Shown one piece after another: positions 14,738-22,289 of a stretch of DNA of 22,289 bases. The DNA is from DASQHM01 sp035632095 (GTDB lineage: Bacteria; Pseudomonadota; Alphaproteobacteria; Ferrovibrionales; Ferrovibrionaceae). The first letter of the stretch is position 1; each line of letters begins with the position of its first letter. The position numbers were made by a program, and so were the translations under genes. The notes under the pieces were generated by a model. It searched no databases. It was not told the DNA's origin and saw only the letters and a list, made by a program, of their open reading frames with translations. Location of the stretch: contig DASQHM010000154.1 in the NCBI GenBank assembly GCA_035632095.1, positions 1-22,289 on the forward strand. The letters run 5' to 3'.

Positions 14738-15667
14738 TCAAGCGACGAGCGACAAAACCAGCGGCAGCGTAAGTGCGGCTAGAATAGTGGTCGCTGTGAT
14801 GGCGGCAGCGAGCAGGGTCGAATCGCCGCCAAGCTGACGCGCCATGATGTACGCCGACGATGCAATGGGCAGCGCCGCCCAAAGCACCAAGATCGTGCGG
14901 ACCGGGTTTTGCACGTCGAGCAGCAGACATGCGGCCGCCATCAACGCCGGAAAGACAATGAGTTTGAGGATCGCGATGAAGCCGAGCAGGTTGCCGCCGC
15001 CATAGGCTTCCTGCGGGTCGAGCGCCGCTCCGACGGTCAGCAGGCCGAGCGCCACCGACGCCTTGCCGAGAATGTCGAGCGCCGGGCCGATGCCGGGCGG
15101 CAAGTCGAGGTCGCCCAGATTGAGCACAATGCCGGCCACGCACGCGAGGATCAGCGGGTTCTGGACGATCAGCGCCATCTGAGCCATTGGCCGCCGCGGT
15201 CCGCCTTCGCCGTGGCGCGCGTGAACGGCGATGACGAGCACATTGACCAGGGGAATGGCGATCGCCAACACGAGCGCGAAAATCGCAATGCCGCGATCGC
15301 CGTATAGCGCCAAGGACGCCGCGAGACCGACGTAGGCGTTGAAGCTCAGCGCACCTTGGAAGATCGAGGTGAAGGTCGCGCCGGAGATCTGAAGCCACGA
15401 CGCGGCGAGCCACGGCCGCAACGCCAGCAGCGCCCCGCTCAGGACCGCCATGGAAAACGCCAACGCCAGGAAGAGTGGGATCGGACTCAGTCCGGCCAGG
15501 TTGGCGTGCGCCAGTTCCTTAACCAACAGGGCGGGAAACAGCACGTAATAGGTGACCCGCTCGGCGGCAGGCCAAAAGGTCCGGCCGGGAAACTCATAGC
15601 GCTGCAACAGCCAGCCGAACGCGATGAGAAGGAAGACCGGCAAGAGGGCGAAGACGATTGTTGTCAT
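14738..15667 (-). CDS. AEC family (auxin efflux carrier-type) transporter
   Basis: A 309-residue inner-membrane protein with about ten hydrophobic helices in two halves, matching the AEC family (PF03547), whose bacterial members export or exchange organic acids such as malate or malonate. Family-like features are LLPVFLLIAFGWLLQR at the N-terminus, FPALLVKEL, FQGALSFNAYVGLA, the NPLILACVAGIVLN stretch that opens the second half and a final hydrophobic helix LAALTLPLVLSLVA. The length is typical. The substrate cannot be inferred. The start codon has no strong ribosome-binding site. It is divergent from the Tad-like genes across a 450-base non-coding region and stands 115 bases upstream of the barrel-protein gene. 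Confidence 0.88.
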   Translation of the reverse strand: MTTIVFALLPVFLLIAFGWLLQRYEFPGRTFWPAAERVTYYVLFPALLVKELAHANLAGLSPIPLFLALAFSMAVLSGALLALRPWLAASWLQISGATFTSIFQGALSFNAYVGLAASLALYGDRGIAIFALVLAIAIPLVNVLVIAVHARHGEGGPRRPMAQMALIVQNPLILACVAGIVLNLGDLDLPPGIGPALDILGKASVALGLLTVGAALDPQEAYGGGNLLGFIAILKLIVFPALMAAACLLLDVQNPVRTILVLWAALPIASSAYIMARQLGGDSTLLAAAITATTILAALTLPLVLSLVA

Positions 15668-15670
15668 TGA

Positions 15671-16121
15671 GCCATGCCGGAAGCCGGGCGGGAGGACGCG
15701 AAATTGTGTGCCGTGGCGTCAGCATAGCGGTCGCCGGGGCGGTGTCCATGGCCGTCCGGCCGTACCGAAAGGAGCCCTGCCGGAACCCATAGAGTGTTCA
15801 TCTATTAATGTTAAAACTTTATGTAAATAGTTTGATTTGACAGGGAAATTTCGATTCTACAATATGGCCGCACACAGCTAGGGCGAGGTCCATGCTAGCC
15901 ATGCTGGCGCGGTATCTTCCACATTGCTCGACAAGCGCGGATTCGGTTCGCCGGCCCTGCGAGAGGAGCCTGTTTTCGACCGTCGCCGGCGATGTTCCGG
16001 ATGCCCGGATGGGCGCCGAGGGGATTCACGGGGCGCTAACGCCACTTTGCGCAGAATGGACGGCCGGCCCCCAGGACAACAGCCGTCTGTTCCGAACCGG
16101 CTTGGTCGAAGGTCGAACCCC
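15671..16121 (+). other. Non-coding interval with promoter and long leader ahead of the Tad-like genes
   Basis: About 450 bases without a confident gene. Positions 15671-15790 are GC-rich and featureless. Positions 15791-15870 form a distinct AT-rich block containing the promoter. From the predicted start point near 15872 to the first Tad-like ATG at 16122 is a leader of about 250 bases, which holds one open frame of 84 codons (15892-16146) listed separately. No clear riboswitch or terminator was recognised in it. Confidence 0.6.
15837..15865 (+). promoter_or_regulatory. Near-consensus sigma-70-type promoter for the Tad-like operon
   Basis: A perfect TTGACA (15837-15842) is followed by a 17-base spacer and CAATAT (15860-15865), a 4 of 6 match to TATAAT. 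It sits in an AT-rich stretch (15791-15870) that could act as an UP element. It is the best promoter match in the window and points at the Tad-like genes. Confidence 0.6.
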
Positions 16122-16146
16122 ATGTTCCGGCCCATGTTCCGCATAG
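15892..16146 (+). CDS. Possible leader ORF ahead of the Tad-like genes
   Basis: An open frame of 84 codons starts 20 bases after the predicted transcription start, with GGGCGAGG just before the ATG (spacing only 3 bases; a second in-frame ATG at 15901 is better placed). Its end overlaps the start of the first TadE-like gene by 25 bases in another frame. Its product, starting MLAMLARYLPHC, is not recognised. It has six cysteines, no clear domain and only moderate third-position GC. It may be a short regulatory leader peptide or chance. Confidence 0.2.
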   Translation: MLAMLARYLPHCSTSADSVRRPCERSLFSTVAGDVPDARMGAEGIHGALTPLCAEWTAGPQDNSRLFRTGLVEGRTPCSGPCSA

Positions 16147-16661
16147 CGCGCCCCAGGCGCCGTCTGGCAAGCGACCGGCGTGGCACCGTCACGATCGAGA
16201 TGGGCCTGGTGGGCACGCTATTCTTCTTGTTGCTGCTGACGATCATCGAACTCGGGTACCTGCTGTTCGTGCAATCGGTGCTTTCGGGCGCCGCGCGCGA
16301 TGCCGCGCGCATGATCCGTACCGGCCAGGTGCAAGGTTCCGCCAGTCCCGCGACGGCGTTCCAAACCAAGCTCTGCCAGACGATCAGCCTGCTCGTGCCG
16401 TGCAACAAAGTCGTCTACGAGTCATTCGCCTTCAATAATTTCGGCTCGGTTGCCTTGCCGCCGCCGAAGAAGGACGCGTCAGGCAATCTCAGCAGCAACG
16501 GTTTCACGCCCGGCAACTCGGGCCAGATCGTGGCGGTGCGCGTGGAGTATCCCTACACGTTCATCGTGCCCATCGTGGGGCGCTATCTATCGCAGGGCAG
16601 CAGCGGAAACATGCTGCTCTCCGCGACCATCGTGTTCCGCAACGAGCCGTTCGGACCATGA
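16122..16661 (+). CDS. TadE-like pilus/surface protein (first copy)
   Basis: A 179-residue protein with the TadE-family layout: a basic N-terminus (MFRPMFRIARPRRRLASDRR), then GTVTIEMGLV with conserved Glu26, a single membrane helix LFFLLLLTIIELGYLLF (about 33-49) and the SGAARDAARMIRTGQ motif (55-69). The C-terminal part faces the periplasm and has two cysteines. TadE-like proteins are pseudopilins or minor pilins of tight-adherence pili. The ATG at 16122 was chosen because GAAGG precedes it and the frame before it (open from 15924) is not protein-like. The stop overlaps the next start as ATGA. Confidence 0.85.
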   Translation: MFRPMFRIARPRRRLASDRRGTVTIEMGLVGTLFFLLLLTIIELGYLLFVQSVLSGAARDAARMIRTGQVQGSASPATAFQTKLCQTISLLVPCNKVVYESFAFNNFGSVALPPPKKDASGNLSSNGFTPGNSGQIVAVRVEYPYTFIVPIVGRYLSQGSSGNMLLSATIVFRNEPFGP

Positions 16662-17182
16662 CCATGCGCATCGCACGCATATCCCGCGATCGCTCTGGCC
16701 TGGCGGCATTGGAATTCGCGATGATTCTGCCGTTGCTCGTGGTCATTCTCTTCGGCTCGTTCGAAGTGTTCGGCTTGATGATCGCCGACATGAAGATCGT
16801 TGCGGCGGCGGACGCCACCGCGGACCTTATTGCGCAGCAGAACAACGTCACCACAGCGTCGGTCAACGACATCATCACCGCGACGCAGCTCACGGTGGAG
16901 CCGCTGCCCTTGGCGCAGCTTGGCGTCGCCATCGCCAGCGTCACCTTCGACTCGACCACCGGCAACCCGAGCCTGTCCTGGACGCAGTCCAGCGGCAATG
17001 GCGCGATTGCCAATCCGGTAGCGCTGGCCACCGGACTGGGCAGCAAGGGCGAAAGCGTCATCATCGTGAGGGTGAACTACGCCTATCAATCGCCGCTCAA
17101 ACTTTTCCTGCCAATTACCATCAACCTTGCCGAGCTCTCGTTTGCCCGGCCGCGGCTCGTTTCGACCATCGTCCACAACTGA
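16658..17182 (+). CDS. TadE-like pilus/surface protein (second copy)
   Basis: A 174-residue relative of the preceding protein: basic start MTMRIARISRDRS, GLAALEFAMILPLLVVILFG with Glu19, one membrane helix (about 21-42), then a periplasmic domain rich in Ala, Thr and Ser that ends with strand-like segments VIIVRVNYAY and ITINLAELSF. It probably works with the first TadE-like protein and the TadG-like protein as a minor pilin complex. The start overlaps the previous stop by ATGA, so translation is coupled. A second in-frame ATG two codons on is an alternative. The GLAALEFAMILPLL pattern is the typical TadE/TadG N-terminal motif. Confidence 0.85.
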   Translation: MTMRIARISRDRSGLAALEFAMILPLLVVILFGSFEVFGLMIADMKIVAAADATADLIAQQNNVTTASVNDIITATQLTVEPLPLAQLGVAIASVTFDSTTGNPSLSWTQSSGNGAIANPVALATGLGSKGESVIIVRVNYAYQSPLKLFLPITINLAELSFARPRLVSTIVHN

Positions 17183-17206
17183 ATTGTACCCCCTGAGGTG
17201 GCAGCC

Positions 17207-18607
17207 ATGCGCATTTCGCCAGCATCCATCTTCCAATCGGCAATCATGCGCCGGGTCCGGGCTCTGCTCCGCTCCCGCGACGGCGCCGTCGCCATGGTCT
17301 TCAGTCTTGCAGCCATCGCGGGCATCGTTTCGGCCGGCATGGCCATCGACATGGCGCGCGCCTATACGGTCAAGGTCCGGCTCGGTGCGGCACTAGACGC
17401 GGCCGGCCTCGCGGTCGGCGGCACCACCGGCATGACCGACGCTCAGCTGCAGGCGCGCTTCACCAACTACTTCAACGCGAACTATCCGAGCTCCGCCCTT
17501 GGCACGCCCAAGAACGTGGTGATGAACATCGACCACGCGAACAACCAGATCAACGTGACGGCGCAGGCTACCGTCAACACGACGCTCATGCGCGTGATCG
17601 GATTCAATTCGATGACCGTGGCCGCCTCGGCGCAGATTACCATGCAGACAGCGGGTCTCGAGCTGGCGCTGGTGCTCGACAATACGGGCTCGATGTTGAA
17701 CAACAACAACATCGGCGCGCTGCAAAACGACTCCGTACAGCTCGTCAACATTCTTTTCGGCGCCAATAGCACCGCGAACCAGCTCAAGGTGTCGGTCGTG
17801 CCGTTTGTGACCGCGGTGAACCCCGGCTCGATCGCCTCGTCGCTGGTCAGCAGCATGCCGCACCCGTATAGCGCCACGGATCAGACCAAATGGAGGGGAT
17901 GCGTCACCGAGCCCGCCTTCCCGGCCGATGAATCTGAATTCGTGTCGCCGGGTCAGCGGCAGCAATACTGGTGGACCAGCGCCTCTGACAATACCTGGAC
18001 GAACAGCAACATCGCCATCAGCGAGTCGCTCTGCAACAACAGCCATGGGCCCAACCTTGGCTGCGGCACGCCGGTCACCCCGCTGACCAGCGACAAGACC
18101 ACGCTGCTGAACGCGCTGAACTCCATGCAAGCGTGGTGTCGCAGCGGCACGATCATTCACGTGGGCATGGCGTGGGGTTGGCGCACGATTTCACCGTCTT
18201 CCCCGTTCACGCCGGCGGGCCTGCCCTACAACACGCCCGGCTGGAAGAAGGCGATGGTCATCGAGACCGACGGTGTGAACCAGATGTTCAGGCCGTCCGG
18301 CAGCGCCTTCCTGTCGGACTTCACATCATTCGGCCGCCTTGACCAGGGCCTGCTTGGCACGACGAGCTCGGCCACTGCGACCGCGATCCTGAACAATCGC
18401 ATCACGGATATGTGCAACGCCATCAAGGCGAAGGGCATAACGATCTACGCGATTACATTCACGAGCGCGGCCTCGGGTTCGCAAACGCTGTTCAAGAACT
18501 GCGCGACGGACCCGACCAAGTACTTCAACGCGCCTGACCAGGCGACGCTGCAGACCGCGTTCACCACGATCGCCAACCAGCTCAACAATCTCCGCCTCAG
18601 CCAGTAA
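17207..18607 (+). CDS. TadG-like protein with von Willebrand factor A domain
   Basis: A 466-residue surface or pilus-associated protein. The N-terminal TadG-type segment has RSRDGAVAMVFSLAAIAGIV (23-42) as its membrane helix, then DMARAYTVKVRLGAALDAAGLA (48-69). The vWA domain begins LELALVLDNTGSM, with the MIDAS motif D-x-T/N-x-S at 158-163, and continues to ITIYAITFTSAASG. KKAMVIETDG carries a later metal-site Asp. The C-terminal half has several cysteines that could form disulfides in the periplasm or outside the cell. The ATG at 17207 is supported by GAGGTG before it; a GTG at 17198 is less likely. It is the last gene of the trio; the Tad ATPase, secretin and prepilin peptidase genes are not in the window. 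Confidence 0.87.
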   Translation: MRISPASIFQSAIMRRVRALLRSRDGAVAMVFSLAAIAGIVSAGMAIDMARAYTVKVRLGAALDAAGLAVGGTTGMTDAQLQARFTNYFNANYPSSALGTPKNVVMNIDHANNQINVTAQATVNTTLMRVIGFNSMTVAASAQITMQTAGLELALVLDNTGSMLNNNNIGALQNDSVQLVNILFGANSTANQLKVSVVPFVTAVNPGSIASSLVSSMPHPYSATDQTKWRGCVTEPAFPADESEFVSPGQRQQYWWTSASDNTWTNSNIAISESLCNNSHGPNLGCGTPVTPLTSDKTTLLNALNSMQAWCRSGTIIHVGMAWGWRTISPSSPFTPAGLPYNTPGWKKAMVIETDGVNQMFRPSGSAFLSDFTSFGRLDQGLLGTTSSATATAILNNRITDMCNAIKAKGITIYAITFTSAASGSQTLFKNCATDPTKYFNAPDQATLQTAFTTIANQLNNLRLSQ

Positions 18608-18633
18608 AGCCCGTAGGGGGCCCCCGCGCGCCG

Positions 18634-18673
18634 GGCGTCGTCCAGCACCTGATTCAAGGGTCTGGACGGCGCC
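18634..18673 (+). terminator. Strong hairpin after the TadG-like gene (terminator-like)
   Basis: Left arm 18634-18645 (GGCGTCGTCCAG) pairs with right arm 18662-18673 (CTGGACGGCGCC) over 12 base pairs with one G-T wobble. ACC/GGT inside the loop adds three pairs. It lies 27 bases after the stop codon. No T-run follows, so it would be a Rho-assisted terminator or RNA-stabilising stem rather than a classic intrinsic terminator. A GGGGGCCCCC palindrome sits at 18616-18625. Confidence 0.45.
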
Positions 18674-18765
18674 GGCGCTGCACGGCACCCTTTTCCCCGT
18701 TCGGCACCCGGCGTGGCGCCAGCGCGTCGCCGGTCGGTTCAGTTGTGCCGTCGAGGGGAGGGAGC

Positions 18766-20322
18766 ATGTACGTCACCCAAGCGCTGCGGCGCGCGTTGCA
18801 GGTCAAACCGCACGGGACCGCGACGATCTTCCGCGACCGGCGCCGGACGTGGCCGCAAAGCGTCGAGCGCATTGCGAAGCTTGCCGGCGGCCTGAAAAGC
18901 CTAGGCCTGAGCGCTGGCGGACGCGCGGCCATACTGGCCCTCAACAGCGACCGCTATTTCGAATACCTGTTCGCGGTGCCCTGGGCCGGCGGCGTCACGG
19001 TGCCGATCAACACCCGCCTGGCGCCTCCGGAGATCGAATACATTCTCGCGGACTCGGGCAGCGAAATCCTCTTCGTCGACGAGAACTTCAAACCGGCGCT
19101 TGCGGCCCTGTCAGGACGTATGCCATCGGTGCGGCGGATCGTTTACATGGGCGACGATGCGCCGCCCGCCGGGGCCGTGGCGTTCGAAAGCTTGGCCCGG
19201 GCGCCGGCCGTTCCCGACGCCTTGGTCGGCGACCGCGAGCTGGCGGGAATCTTCTACACCGGCGGCACGACCGGAAAATCCAAAGGCGTGATGCTCAGTC
19301 ACGAGAATCTCGTGATCAATGCCGCTAACGCCGTGCCCGGCCTGGGATACAGCATGGACACGATATATCTACATTCGGCGCCGATGTTTCATTTGGCCGA
19401 CGGAGCATCGACCTTCGCCGTCACCATGGTCGCCGGAACCCACGTGTTCGTTCCCCGCTTCGATCCGGGCGACTGCCTTGACGCCATCCAGCGCGAAAAG
19501 GTCACGCACGGGCAGTTTGTTCCCACCATGATCAACATGCTTGCGAACTTCCCGAAGGTGCGGGACTACGACCTGTCGAAGCTGAAGCGCATCCTCTACG
19601 GTGCGTCGCCAATGCCCGAAGCCGTGCTTCTGCGGGCGCTCGAGATCATGCCCCACTGCGAGTTCATTCATGCCTATGGCATGACCGAGGTGGCGCCGAT
19701 CGCGACGCTTCTCGATCCGCGCTACACGACGCTGACCGGTCCCTACGCGGGCCGCATCAAGAGCTGCGGCCAGGCGGCGATTTTGTGCGAGATCAAGGTG
19801 GCCGACGAGAACGGCGACGAGGTTCCGCGCGGCACGGTGGGCGAGATACTCATTCGCGGTCCGAACGTGATGCTCGGCTACTGGAAGAAGCCGGAGGCGA
19901 CCGCCGAGGCGTTGCGCGGCGGCTGGTATCACAGCGGCGACGGCGGCAAGATGGACGACGAGGGTTTTCTCTATATCGTCGACCGCTTGAAGGACATGAT
20001 CATTTCCGGCGGCGAGAACATCTATTCGGCCGAAGTCGAAAGCGCGATCTCGACGCTGGATGGCGTGGCCGAAGTGGCTGTCATCGGCATTCCGGATGAC
20101 AAGTGGGGCGAGGCGGTGCACGCCATCGTCGTTCCGCGGGCCGGTCGGACGCTGACCGCGGACGACGTGATCCGGCATTGCCATACGCTGATTGCCGGAT
20201 ACAAATGTCCGAAGGGCGTGACCATCCGTGCCGAATCGCTGCCGCTCTCGGGTGCCGGAAAGGTCCTGAAGACCAATCTGCGCGAGCCCTATTGGCGCGG
20301 GCGGGAGAAGCGCGTCAACTGA
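18766..20322 (+). CDS. AMP-dependent acyl-CoA synthetase (fatty-acid--CoA ligase type)
   Basis: A 518-residue ANL-superfamily adenylate-forming enzyme that activates a carboxylic acid with ATP and joins it to CoA. ATP-binding YTGGTTGKSKGVMLSHENL (164-182), AYGMTEVAP (303-311), WYHSGDGG (387-394), hinge DRLKDMIISGGENIY (406-420) and LSGAGKVLK with catalytic Lys499 are all present. Length and motifs match medium/long-chain fatty-acyl-CoA ligases (FadD-like or Acs-like paralogues). The acyl substrate cannot be read from sequence. The ATG has a strong GAGGGGAGGGAG ribosome-binding site. It is 158 bases after the TadG-like gene with a hairpin between, so it is probably a separate unit. It converges on the MscS gene, with 9 bases between the stops. 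Confidence 0.92.
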   Translation: MYVTQALRRALQVKPHGTATIFRDRRRTWPQSVERIAKLAGGLKSLGLSAGGRAAILALNSDRYFEYLFAVPWAGGVTVPINTRLAPPEIEYILADSGSEILFVDENFKPALAALSGRMPSVRRIVYMGDDAPPAGAVAFESLARAPAVPDALVGDRELAGIFYTGGTTGKSKGVMLSHENLVINAANAVPGLGYSMDTIYLHSAPMFHLADGASTFAVTMVAGTHVFVPRFDPGDCLDAIQREKVTHGQFVPTMINMLANFPKVRDYDLSKLKRILYGASPMPEAVLLRALEIMPHCEFIHAYGMTEVAPIATLLDPRYTTLTGPYAGRIKSCGQAAILCEIKVADENGDEVPRGTVGEILIRGPNVMLGYWKKPEATAEALRGGWYHSGDGGKMDDEGFLYIVDRLKDMIISGGENIYSAEVESAISTLDGVAEVAVIGIPDDKWGEAVHAIVVPRAGRTLTADDVIRHCHTLIAGYKCPKGVTIRAESLPLSGAGKVLKTNLREPYWRGREKRVN

Positions 20323-20331
20323 GGCGAACGC

Positions 20332-22289
20332 TCAGGCGCCGCCGCCCGATGCGCCGGTCGCCGGCGCCGCTCGGGCCGCGGCCGCGGCGGTGACCTCGTC
20401 CGGATCGTCGCTCCCGGTGGTGAGCGTCTCCGCGGTGCTGCCGTCAGCGCCGCGCACATGGACCTGAACCTGCCGTGGCTGGCCAAGGTCGATGCCGTTC
20501 TCGGCGAAGACTTCGAGGATACGCGACAGGGCCTTGCGCCTGACCGCGAATTGCTCGCGCGGCTGCGACATGAACTTGATGCGGACGACGAGACCGCTGT
20601 CGGTGATGCGCGCGATGCCTTGCGACTTCAACGGCTCGATGAGTTTCGGCCCGAGTTCCGGGTCGTCGGTCAATTCCTGGCCGATCTTCTTCAGCAGCTT
20701 GCGCACTTTCTCGATATCGGTGCCATGCGGCACGGTGAGCTCGATCTTATCGATCACCCAGTCGCGCGTGTAGTTGGTCAGCGAACGGATCTGGCCGTAG
20801 GGAAGCGTGTGCACCGCGCCACGGTGATGGCGGAGCCGCATTGAGCGGAGCGAAATCACTTCGACCGTGCCCCGCAGCTTGTCGACCTCGATGTAATCTC
20901 CGATGCGGAACGCGTCCTCGATGAGGAACAGAATTCCGGATACCACGTCGCGCACCAGGGTTTGCGTGCCGAAGCCGATGGCGAGCCCGATCACCCCGGC
21001 GCCGGCGAGCAGCGGTCCGATATCCACGCCGATCGAGGACAGAACCACCATCGCCGCGATAGCGACGAGGGCGAAGAGCGTCACCGTCCTGAGCAACGGC
21101 AGCAGCGTCCGCAATCGTGCGCTGGCCTCTTCGACGGTGCCGCCGACCTCGCGCGGGCTGAGATGGCGATGCAGCAGAGCCTCGATGAATTCCCACGCCG
21201 CGAAAGCGAGAACGAGAGCGAGCCCGACATGAAGCGCCGCGCGGGCGAAGGCATGGCCCATGGGCGTCTGCATCATGGAATCGACGGGCACGCCCCACAC
21301 TTCCGCGAGCACATATATCGTCGACGCGAGAAGTCCTATGTGCATGGCGATGGCGACGGAACTCGGTACGCGGCGATTGCCCCGGGCATCCGGCCGGGCG
21401 ACAAACTTCGTGTAAAGCCGAAGCAGCCCGCGGGTGACCGGCACATAGAGCACGGGGATCAACACGGTCACCAGTCCGGCGCCGCTTCGATGCGGATCGG
21501 TATCGAGCTGGTTCAGCATCCAGAGCAGCCAGACGAGCACGCCGTAGGCCATCGCGGGCACATGCCAATAGTCGGCCAGGTGGTGCGCGATTTGCGGCTG
21601 TCCGACGGCCGTCGCTTTGATGCGCGCTGCGACAGATGCGCGCCGCGTCCAGACCACCACAAGAGCCGCCGCCGCAAACACGGTTCCGACGATCAGCGAG
21701 AGCAACCGGCACTCCGCGTCATCCAACCCGAGCTGGCGGAATAGTTCGACGGCGATCAGGCCGATCACAGCGACATAGGCGAGTGCCATATAGACGCGTT
21801 CGCCGAAAACTGCATTTTCATCGCGCGCCGCGGTCGTCCGCGAACCGGCGGCGCTTCGCGCGTAGAACAGGCGGAGCAGGCGTCGTATCAATCGCAGCGC
21901 GACAGCCGCCGTGACGGCGGCAAAAATGGTTTGGCGGGTCGCGAACCGTCCCTGATTGGTCGAAAACAGGGCAACCAACGCCGCCAGCGCAAATGCGGCG
22001 GCGGCGGCGACCTCCAGACCCGCCCGCACGAGGAACAGCGCGCTATGGGCCGGAGCCGTTTCGAGCGCCGCATCGAGCCGCCGGCGAAGCGGCGCTGTCC
22101 ATAATCCGAACAACCACTCGCCGAAAACGCCGACGGCGATCAGCACCAGCACCAGAGCCAGCACGACGGCGGAGTGCAACGGCGGCTCGCCGGCGTCGAG
22201 CTGCGCGACCAGCCAGCGCGGCAAATCGGGCAACTTGGCGATGGCCAGGATCGTTTCGTGCAGTCGCGACCGCATGGTGGCCGCCGTCG
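20332..22289 (-). CDS. Large MscS-family mechanosensitive ion channel (N-terminus probably beyond window)
   Basis: At least 647 residues of an inner-membrane channel that opens under membrane tension to release solutes. Many hydrophobic helices (about 35-55, 82-105, 115-130, 160-180, 190-210, 240-255, 268-285, 310-325, 345-365 and 395-412) precede the MscS core. The pore helix reads LAGAGVIGLAIGFGTQTLVR (423-442), followed by DVVSGILFLIEDAFRIGDYIEV and the cytoplasmic beta and alpha/beta domains (to about 610). It ends in an Ala/Gly-rich tail. The first ATG in the window is at 22275, but the frame stays open to the edge and it has no ribosome-binding site. The enlarged-MscS architecture usually adds an N-terminal signal and periplasmic domain, so the fragment is likely 5'-truncated by the window. 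Confidence 0.9.
   Translation of the reverse strand, partial: TAATMRSRLHETILAIAKLPDLPRWLVAQLDAGEPPLHSAVVLALVLVLIAVGVFGEWLFGLWTAPLRRRLDAALETAPAHSALFLVRAGLEVAAAAAFALAALVALFSTNQGRFATRQTIFAAVTAAVALRLIRRLLRLFYARSAAGSRTTAARDENAVFGERVYMALAYVAVIGLIAVELFRQLGLDDAECRLLSLIVGTVFAAAALVVVWTRRASVAARIKATAVGQPQIAHHLADYWHVPAMAYGVLVWLLWMLNQLDTDPHRSGAGLVTVLIPVLYVPVTRGLLRLYTKFVARPDARGNRRVPSSVAIAMHIGLLASTIYVLAEVWGVPVDSMMQTPMGHAFARAALHVGLALVLAFAAWEFIEALLHRHLSPREVGGTVEEASARLRTLLPLLRTVTLFALVAIAAMVVLSSIGVDIGPLLAGAGVIGLAIGFGTQTLVRDVVSGILFLIEDAFRIGDYIEVDKLRGTVEVISLRSMRLRHHRGAVHTLPYGQIRSLTNYTRDWVIDKIELTVPHGTDIEKVRKLLKKIGQELTDDPELGPKLIEPLKSQGIARITDSGLVVRIKFMSQPREQFAVRRKALSRILEVFAENGIDLGQPRQVQVHVRGADGSTAETLTTGSDDPDEVTAAAAARAAPATGASGGGA

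Noticed and set aside
15803..15816. Two TTAA half-sites ahead of the Tad-like genes as a CtrA box
   Set aside because: The spacing between them is three bases, not the seven of the CtrA consensus (TTAA-N7-TTAA).
15924..16121. N-terminal extension of the first TadE-like protein
   Set aside because: The 66 extra residues are Arg/Pro-rich and unlike any TadE N-terminus. The ATG at 16122 has a ribosome-binding site and gives the normal layout.

Overview
This 22.3 kb window is GC-rich chromosomal DNA that reads like an alphaproteobacterium, most likely Hyphomicrobiales (Rhizobiales; Bradyrhizobium/Xanthobacteraceae-like). The gene families and the order pyrB-pyrC-plsY ... dprA ... topA on one strand support this, since these five genes are often contiguous in that order. 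The assignment is an inference from gene content only. No tRNA, rRNA, CRISPR array, insertion sequence or phage gene was recognised.

Layout, left to right. Positions 1-218 are the 5' end of topA (minus). Then come a rightward pair, a DUF169 protein and an isocitrate lyase/PEP mutase-superfamily enzyme (486-2204), a leftward membrane methyltransferase of the isoprenylcysteine-methyltransferase type (2228-3010) and leftward dprA (3086-4201). Positions 4263-9438 hold a leftward assimilatory sulfate-reduction operon, cysI-cysH-cysD-cysNC. A rightward fatty-acid desaturase (about 9632-10498) and a 75-residue lipoprotein (10609-10836) follow, then the leftward pyrB-pyrC-plsY block (13768-10855). 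Next are a leftward outer-membrane beta-barrel protein and a leftward AEC-family transporter. A long AT-rich promoter/leader region (15671-16121) precedes a rightward TadE-like, TadE-like, TadG/vWA trio (16122-18607). The window ends with a rightward acyl-CoA synthetase (18766-20322) and a leftward MscS-family channel whose N-terminus probably lies beyond the right edge.

How genes work together. CysNC and CysD make APS (and PAPS), an iron-sulfur APS reductase (CysH) makes sulfite, and CysI reduces it to sulfide. PyrB and the PyrC homologue belong to pyrimidine synthesis, but the PyrC homologue has lost its catalytic aspartate and neighbouring conserved histidines. PlsY acts in phospholipid synthesis. 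DprA and TopA are DNA-processing proteins. The Tad trio encodes minor pilin or surface components without the assembly machinery.

The points most worth a second look are: the degenerate PyrC active site; the conserved pyrB-pyrC-plsY-dprA-topA order split by the sulfur genes and other genes; a cys operon lacking visible cysJ, cysG and DUF934 genes, with an AT-rich dyad and direct repeats in its leader; a perfect 16-bp palindrome beside the topA promoter; a start-site/frame conflict in the desaturase; and a near-consensus promoter with a 250-nt leader ahead of the Tad trio. I did not find convincing evidence for a wholly new multi-gene system.
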